A stretch of 64,000 bases of DNA, from contig JAAMPI010000040.1 in assembly GCA_013054445.1 (NCBI GenBank), forward strand, positions 20,878 to 84,877, written 5' to 3'. Numbering within the stretch: the stretch's first letter is position 1; each line of letters opens with the position of its first letter. This DNA is from Cudoniella acicularis (Eukaryota; Ascomycota; Leotiomycetes; Helotiales; Helotiaceae). The notes below the pieces were generated by a model that did no database searches, was not told the DNA's origin, and worked only from the letters and a program-made list of their open reading frames with translations. Shown piece by piece: positions 58,195-64,000 of the stretch. Made by a program: the position numbers and the translations under genes.

Positions 58195-61100
58195 TATTAA
58201 GATTACACGCACAAGTAACTATTAAACTATTTCATAATAAAAAGGATTTCTGGACACTTTTGGAATTAATCTGATTAAATAGGTGCGAACTTTAAAGCCC
58301 TTGCGAGCTTGAGCATTTAACTTAGATAGTTCTCTATCTGCATATTCTCACATTCTTTTTTAAATTAAACAAAAATTAGGAAAATAAGTGCTTATCGTGT
58401 ATTTTGAGGGCTTTAGGTAAGTAGTGTATAGTTAGATCTTCGTCACTGATTTGTTTTAGTGGTTGAATAGTTGCTGTCACTGTGACCCGAAATTACAACA
58501 GAACACTTCAACGCTATGAAACGATCACCAATTTAAAGAACATCTAGCGAAATTAATAAGACAATGGAGTACGTAAAGCCTTTATACTTTACTTTTTATA
58601 AGGCTCTGACAGAAGAATGCTTATTATTCTTTGATGTGTTAGAGCTGAATAGATATGAGGCCCAGCTGGATAGCAACTTGGCGCTTTCCGTCACAATATC
58701 TATATTTTATTTTCTAGCTAGGGTGTCTCACTCCGTTGATGCTTTTCGATAATTAGAAAACAGATTTACAAGGCCCTCGCCATGCCGGGGGCGATTTGCA
58801 GAATCAAGAATAGAAGTAGCACCTTTCTAGACAATCTCACCTAGCAAAAAGAGAACCCTAAAGTGCCATTAGACCTTCCAAAAGTTAGAATTAGAGGATC
58901 GAGCTAGGACATACTTGCTTGCCTTTGCTGCTAAGAACAAGCAAAATAGCAGATATTTCAATAAAAAATATGTTAAACACTGACAATGGTAAAGTTTAAA
59001 AGGACAATGGTGTTATGCTTCAATTATAAAATGGTCATAGCCTAGGCAAATGCACAAACGATTCGCAAGTATTGTGTAGATGGATTGATTCTCCTATCTA
59101 GAATTTTGTCAAGTAGTTTTCTCAAGAAGGGTTCTCAAGTAGTTTTGAGGTAGCAAGCACCCCAATCATGTTAGACCCGCCATCAATATTGACCCTCTGA
59201 AATCAAATCCTTAATCTAGCGGTGCATAACAAGGTTGTTGTTGTGAAAGCTAAGACCAAAGATAGCAGTCTGTTGCTGAGGTAGCGCCAATATTATTGCT
59301 GGCGACGGCTGTTCTGACCACCACCGGCGCTCGTGATTTACTTTATCAAAGTAGTCGAGATTTCGTTGTGAAAAGCTTGAAGTCTCTTCCACAAATCTAG
59401 TACACGCCAAACGCGAAGTTAGTGTTGCAGACTTATAGATGTCGTCGACAAGAGAAGTATGGGCAAGTATCTGTCTTTTAGATTAGCATGAGAAGCTTTA
59501 TGCACTATGAATTGAAACTCAACTCGACCGGGAATGGCACGTTGTGAGAAGACATAATGGAAAGAATTTGTGGGGGCCAAAAGCGAGTCCACGCTTGCCT
59601 TTACCGCTGCTCACGTCACTGGCCATATCGGTAAGGACATCCAATGTAGGCGACATACTCGTTCCTATTTGCTCCGAGGATGTAAATCGAAATTTCGGTG
59701 ATGTATTTTTAGCTTTTTGGAGCATAAACGCCACGACCGCGTGACCCCTGAAAACAAGCCCCGGGGAGTTCTGGATTTAGGCCTCATGGTTGGGAGAGTG
59801 AATGTTCGAGAGGAGTCCGCCGTTTCTGAGACAGAATTGACTCTTATTCTTCCCCCAACTTGTGTTGTGAAAATAATTTTGGGTTGCAAAACTGCAAGTA
59901 AAATACTGCTCTGTGATGATTACGCAAACACTTCACTGCCCAGTAGTGTCAAGTAGGTCGGCGTTTGAAAGTGCTCTCCTGTGGATACTCAGGTTGAAAT
60001 CGGTTATTTCCCGCACAAATCCGCACTACACCAGGTACATGTTGCGGCCACCTTGTTTGAAATTGGCCTCTGATCGCACAAACATGTCGCTGGCTCAAAT
60101 TAGTTCATTGTGTTTGATAGCGGTCGCAGGCCAATTATCGAGTCATTGATGTTTTATTGAGTTGAATTGAGATCGGCGATCCCCTACACACCGTGTTGGC
60201 GACGCCAATCTGAAGTTTGACCCCTATACATATTGGATAAAGATGGCAAGGAATTCGGAAACCAATCGCGTAGAGTCGAGGTTGATGATATTCCAAGCAT
60301 GCGCTAGCCCCAATATGACTAGTATGGTGTGATATGACCCGCTTATTCCCCCACACTCGGCTTGGCCCGAAGCCTCTGTGCAGGCCTATTTCAACCTCAT
60401 GCCCACAAGCGAGTTAATGACATTTGGCAGTGCTTCACATGTAACGCTGCTGAATGCCGCCCGTTTCTTTCAATCACGGCTTCTATACTCTGAATTCGTG
60501 ACATGAGATTCATTTTCCAAACTTCGATTGCCTCGTTGAGAAATTGAAGCCCAGGCTGCCCAGCCGCCAAGTTGCCAATGCCCTGACTACCTTGGAGGGA
60601 GTGCCTCTAACTGCTGCATCCCAACATCAGATTTGGACTCGAAATATATTAGAAATTCATCTGCTTAGTTATTATGTTATGTATGTCTAAGCCTCTGTCC
60701 CTTTGCGAGTGCCTCTACTTGTCTGAATGGACCCCTTTTTTTATGGGTGAGCCGGAGAAGCACAATTGAAGAGTGAACTGGGTTGTAAGCTGTGGCTTTC
60801 TTGCGAGGTCTCAATATCTCTATTTCTTCAAGTGCTTCTCCTTTTGGGAGTTTACCATTTTTGTGGGTTTATTACTTTGTGTGAGTGCTTCTTCTCGTCT
60901 AAGTTTATAGGCGCCTCCCGTCAAATTCAAATACTTTTATAAAAATGTCGAATATGTGGGTCGAAGTGGACTGTCTGGAGACCAATGTAGCTTCGAGCAT
61001 TACAGCATCGATGATTGTTGTGAAATATTTATCATTCTCTTATATGTCTCATCAAGTGGTGCGATGTAGCTCGCAAAGCTAACTTATGGCAACATCTGCT

Positions 61101-62401
61101 CTTCTTACTTTCTTCTTTCTGAGTGCATAAATGGTCGACTATACAGCGCCAAGCATCACGTAAAATATGGTAGATACATGTATGCAAAATGTCGAGTGCT
61201 CTACTCTAGATTTGTTTTAGAGCTCGATGACTCGCTATTTCCATCGAGAAAACCAACAAAAAAGCTACAGCATGAGGGAAATGAGTCTCGCATTTCCCGG
61301 GTTAGTGAAATGCATCACCTACACTTGTCGAGGTTCACAATGTCAATATCTTAAATGTGACTCGGATCATGTAATCAGATTGACTTCTTAACAACATGCA
61401 TCACGAGCTAGGCAGTGCTACTACGGTTTTATTTAATTACTCACAGTAACTGAGATATTAAGCCAACCTACCACCTTTTTCCCCTCTCGTACGAAGCTAT
61501 CCTTTTTTCAAATGTTTTCCTTGCTCACGGCATCTGAGATGTTAAGCCAGCCATTCACCCTTCTCCCCTTCGATCCGAAGGTCTTCTTTTAAACTCGTCA
61601 TTTTGAGTCTAGTTTGTTCAGTTCTAATCATTTTGCTTAAATTACCCGCAGTATCTGAGATATTAAGGCAGACAAACACAAATTTACCGTTTCATCCGAA
61701 GTGTCCTTCCACACTTCCTATTTTACATCCAGACCATCGAGTTTCAAACGCGTCCTTCATCGAAAGAAACATATCACACGACCCGGAAAAACCATGGTTA
61801 TCTTGGGTAATGATCCTGGAATTTGGGGCATTTACCTTTCATTGATAAGATCGCCACAACTTGGACCCCACAACATCGTACGATCTGTAGATCTAGGCTG
61901 GAAAGGTTGTAGATGCGAGGACAGGAGGCTGATGTTGACATAGTTACTAAAGAGCCGCTGAAACCTAGATGACAGCACTTCAAAGACACTTTCAAGTGAC
62001 GATAAAAGCTGAAGGCACGTTCTTGGCTCATGTCAAACAAGAAATATCAATGGAGTCAACAGGTTGATAACAGAACAGTCAATTTTCTACATATATACGA
62101 AAGCAATAGGGTTTTTGTAGTTGGAACAGATAAATAGATACATGAAGAACGAAAGAATTTAGCAAACGACCGATGATGTATCAACCTTCAGAACATATAG
62201 CAGAGAATACAAGATGGTCGCCCATGAGATATTACACCCTATACACATATATACGCTAAAAACAGGACCACAAAAAGAGCAAAAGTATCTCGCCAAACAA
62301 TTCAAAACCAACACGCTAGATCACCAAGCCATAGCACAATATTGTCAAGAAGTGAAATGCTATCTCCATCCCTTAAAACACAGACGAAATTCATCAATTC
62401 A
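58195..62401. other. 4.2-kb gene-free block
   Basis: I find no supported protein, tRNA or rRNA. 58.2-59.1 kb is AT-rich with fragments that could be old transposon remnants. 59.2-60.4 kb has short frames on both strands without motifs. Divergent tandem units occur at 61441-61720. The final ~500 bp is probably the 3' flank of the acidic repeat gene on the minus strand. Confidence 0.5.
61441..61720. repeat. Three diverged copies of an ~90-120 bp unit
   Basis: The core CTGAGAT(A/G)TTAAG(C/G)CAG/A recurs at 61450, 61534 and 61655. Each copy is followed by a pyrimidine-rich segment and CGAAG/CCGAAG(G/T). Spacing is 84 and 121 bp, so the units have drifted by indels. Confidence 0.65.
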
Positions 62402-64000
62402 TCAAGAAAACACCTTCTTCGTTGCAGACCACAAGCTCTTCAGAGGTCCTTTGGGCTTTTCCTCTTTGTTGGATCGATGGCGATGAACCCTCTCTTTCCG
62501 TTCGCGGGACGGCTTCTCTTCAGCAGCTCGTCGTACTGCTTCCGCATCTTTGAGTTTGTCTTCTTCCGCCTTTTTGGCCCTTCTTTCCTCGCGTCTAGCT
62601 CTCCTTTCTTCGTCCTCCTTTTCCTTGATCCGCTTCGAGTCTTCGGCGACTTGCTGTCTAGCGAGCTCCATTTCCTTCTCATGTTCTTTCCTTACTCTTC
62701 TGGCCTCTTTCTCTTCTTCGCTTCTATGCTTTCCCTTGTCATCTTTATCCTTCTTATCGCTATCTTGCCGATGCGAACGAGAAGAGCGATGGGAATGATG
62801 GTGGCTGGAATGCGATTTATCAGATTTCCTCTCTCCAGAATGCGATTTTCGGTCTTTCGAAGCATCTTCCGATTTCTCAGTCTTTATTTCATCAAGTTTT
62901 GGTCTGTCTCCATCCTTAGAAAAGCGCGGTCGATCCATGATTGATTTCTTCTTTTCCGTGGTTAACTTGATATGAGGTTTGTCATTTGCCATGAATGGCG
63001 TCTTGACCACGCTTTCTCCCTTCAAACCTAAAAGTCCTGGTCTCCTATCAGAATGGTTAGATCTTGTGCTGTCGCGTCTTGAGGATAATCGTCTTGGGAC
63101 CGCAGTTGGCGGAACTTCAGTAGCTGGTTCATCGACTACGGCACTCTCATTCCTCTCCACTTCTGCAGCCTTGCCCTTTGCAGCTCGGCGCTCTGCCTTT
63201 CTCTTGTCATGGGCTGCCTGTTCTTCTGGTGTTCGACTTTTTTTGCTGTGAGAATGCGAGCTAGAGCTTCTACCGCTGGCTTCACTATCGCGACGATGTG
63301 ATTTTGATGATTTCGGGGTAGGTTGGGCGGAAAGCGCTTTGCTTGAGCTTTCACTGTCACGGCGCTTGCGATGAGAGCGAGGAGAACCTTCAAGAGGTAC
63401 ATCCTTGTCTTTGCTGCTGCTGCTACGGTGATGGCTACTCTTCGAGTGCCTTGAAGACCGATGTCTCCGCTTCTCAGAGGATTTTGGAGATGGAGGAGAA
63501 TCGGCAGCTGCGGGTTCCTCGGCGACATCTGGCAATTGTTCGGGCTCCTCAACGATTGTATCAGCGATCACAGCACCAACCCCGACGGCAATTGCAGTAG
63601 CGGCTGCTGCCTCAATTGCCTCCGCGGACGAGTCTTGATTTTCTGGTTCGTCTTGGGTTTCCACGGGTAGCTCGTCTGCGGGTGCACTTTCAGCAGGCTC
63701 GACTTCTTTGACCTCTTCAGCCGGCGCCTCAGTTTCCGGATCCTCAGGTTTCTCTGCCTCCTCAGGCTCATCAGCAACAAGTTCTTCAACGGTAGCCACT
63801 TCCGCGGGTGGCTCTTCAACGACAGCCTCCTCGGCCACTGGCTCTTCCGTAGGTTCTTCAGCGGCTGGCTCTTCAGCAGCGGGCTCTTCAGCTACTGGCT
63901 CAACTGGCTCTTCGACGACTGCTTCCTCAGCCACAGCTTCTTCGGCGGGCTCTTCAGCAACAGGCTCTTCGGCTACTGGCTCAACTGGCTCTTCGACGAC
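62402..64000 (-). CDS. Large acidic EEP-repeat / Ser-Arg-Lys-rich protein (5' end outside window)
   Basis: Function not recognised. The frame is open to the window end on the minus strand, so the N-terminus is missing; the GTG-initiated frame at 63934 is internal. About 530 residues are visible. The first ~130 are acidic, built from degenerate pentapeptides (VEEPVEPVAEEPAAEEP and variants). An alanine-rich mildly hydrophobic stretch follows (IEAAAATAIAVGVGAVIAD). Next is a Ser/Arg/His-rich part (RRHRSSRHSKSSHHRSSSS) resembling RS-like disorder, then HIKLTTEKKKSIMDRPRFSK. A highly charged helix (ARRVRKEHEKEMELARQQV..., about 110 residues) is probably coiled coil. The end, KGPLKSLWSATKKVFS, is short, basic and amphipathic and could touch a membrane. 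Large involucrin-like fungal proteins look similar, but I cannot assign it to one. Confidence 0.7.
   Translation of the reverse strand, partial: VVEEPVEPVAEEPVAEEPAEEAVAEEAVVEEPVEPVAEEPAAEEPAAEEPTEEPVAEEAVVEEPPAEVATVEELVADEPEEAEKPEDPETEAPAEEVKEVEPAESAPADELPVETQDEPENQDSSAEAIEAAAATAIAVGVGAVIADTIVEEPEQLPDVAEEPAAADSPPSPKSSEKRRHRSSRHSKSSHHRSSSSKDKDVPLEGSPRSHRKRRDSESSSKALSAQPTPKSSKSHRRDSEASGRSSSSHSHSKKSRTPEEQAAHDKRKAERRAAKGKAAEVERNESAVVDEPATEVPPTAVPRRLSSRRDSTRSNHSDRRPGLLGLKGESVVKTPFMANDKPHIKLTTEKKKSIMDRPRFSKDGDRPKLDEIKTEKSEDASKDRKSHSGERKSDKSHSSHHHSHRSSRSHRQDSDKKDKDDKGKHRSEEEKEARRVRKEHEKEMELARQQVAEDSKRIKEKEDEERRARREERRAKKAEEDKLKDAEAVRRAAEEKPSRERKERVHRHRSNKEEKPKGPLKSLWSATKKVFS
63715..64000 (-). repeat. 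Coding 15-bp EEP pentapeptide repeat array
   Basis: On the plus strand the unit GGCTCTTC(A/G)GC/GAC recurs through the end of the window and encodes (A/V)EEP(A/V) on the minus strand. The array runs off the window edge, so its full length is unknown and assembly collapse is possible. Confidence 0.8.

Noticed and set aside
62342..62944. 200-codon hydrophobic, Ser/Phe-rich plus-strand frame resembling a membrane protein
   Set aside because: It is the antisense shadow of the Lys/Arg/Glu-rich tail of the minus-strand repeat protein; antisense of charged codons reads Phe/Leu/Ser.
1..64000. tRNA, rRNA or CRISPR features
   Set aside because: I looked for T-loop style sequences and regular spaced repeats and found none that fold or repeat convincingly; CRISPR is not expected in this organism.

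Overview
This window is nuclear DNA of a filamentous ascomycete (Pezizomycotina). The evidence is short GT-AG introns (mostly 47-100 nt) and genes typical of that group: Vac7, a PXA-PX-nexin protein, an MIT-domain protein, an ER sterol acyltransferase and a HET-domain gene. Conserved C-to-T nonsense decay of accessory genes also fits. A helotialean (Leotiomycetes) origin is my guess from overall protein flavour and is not proven here.

Layout. 0-12.3 kb: 3' part of VAC7 (+), SUB1/PC4 coactivator (-), a membrane-anchored PXA-PX-nexin_C protein (+) and ATP-dependent 5-oxoprolinase (-). 12.3-16.2 kb: a gene-free block with a 236-bp MITE-like inverted-repeat element and short tandem repeats. 16.2-34.4 kb: MIT-domain protein (+), fimbrin (-), hotdog thioesterase (+), RING-like protein (+), sterol O-acyltransferase with an 11-nt microexon (+) and DDHD phospholipase (+, ten exons). 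35.2-35.9 kb: a dead NADAR-domain gene. 36.6-40.4 kb: OST3/OST6 subunit (-) divergent from a coiled-coil protein (+) that carries exact 168-bp internal repeats. 41-47.7 kb: a large decayed locus in which a sacsin/NO VEIN-type GHKL ATPase and a DUF3883 domain run in an open frame into a HET domain. 48.1-55.8 kb: MRM2 methyltransferase (+), RPL18 (-, 4-nt first exon), YPR011C-type mitochondrial carrier (+) and an SR splicing factor (+). 57.1-58.2 kb: an unknown, broken gene. 58.2-62.4 kb: no gene seen. 62.4-64 kb: the 3' part of a very acidic, EEP-repeat protein (-).

The intact genes are unlinked housekeeping functions: vacuole/endosome lipid signalling, glutathione salvage, actin bundling, sterol esters, N-glycosylation, cytosolic and mitochondrial translation, and splicing. 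They stand as convergent or divergent neighbours and I see no metabolic cluster. Between them lie small islands of decayed accessory genes. The most interesting is the GHKL ATPase-DUF3883-HET fusion, which looks like the remains of a large non-self-recognition or defence-type protein.

Four otherwise healthy conserved genes (MIT protein, RING-like protein, sterol acyltransferase, mitochondrial carrier) each need one single-base correction to read through. Two of these fall in homopolymers, so base-level assembly error is likely. Gene models were built by eye from splice signals and family resemblance. No search or alignment was run.
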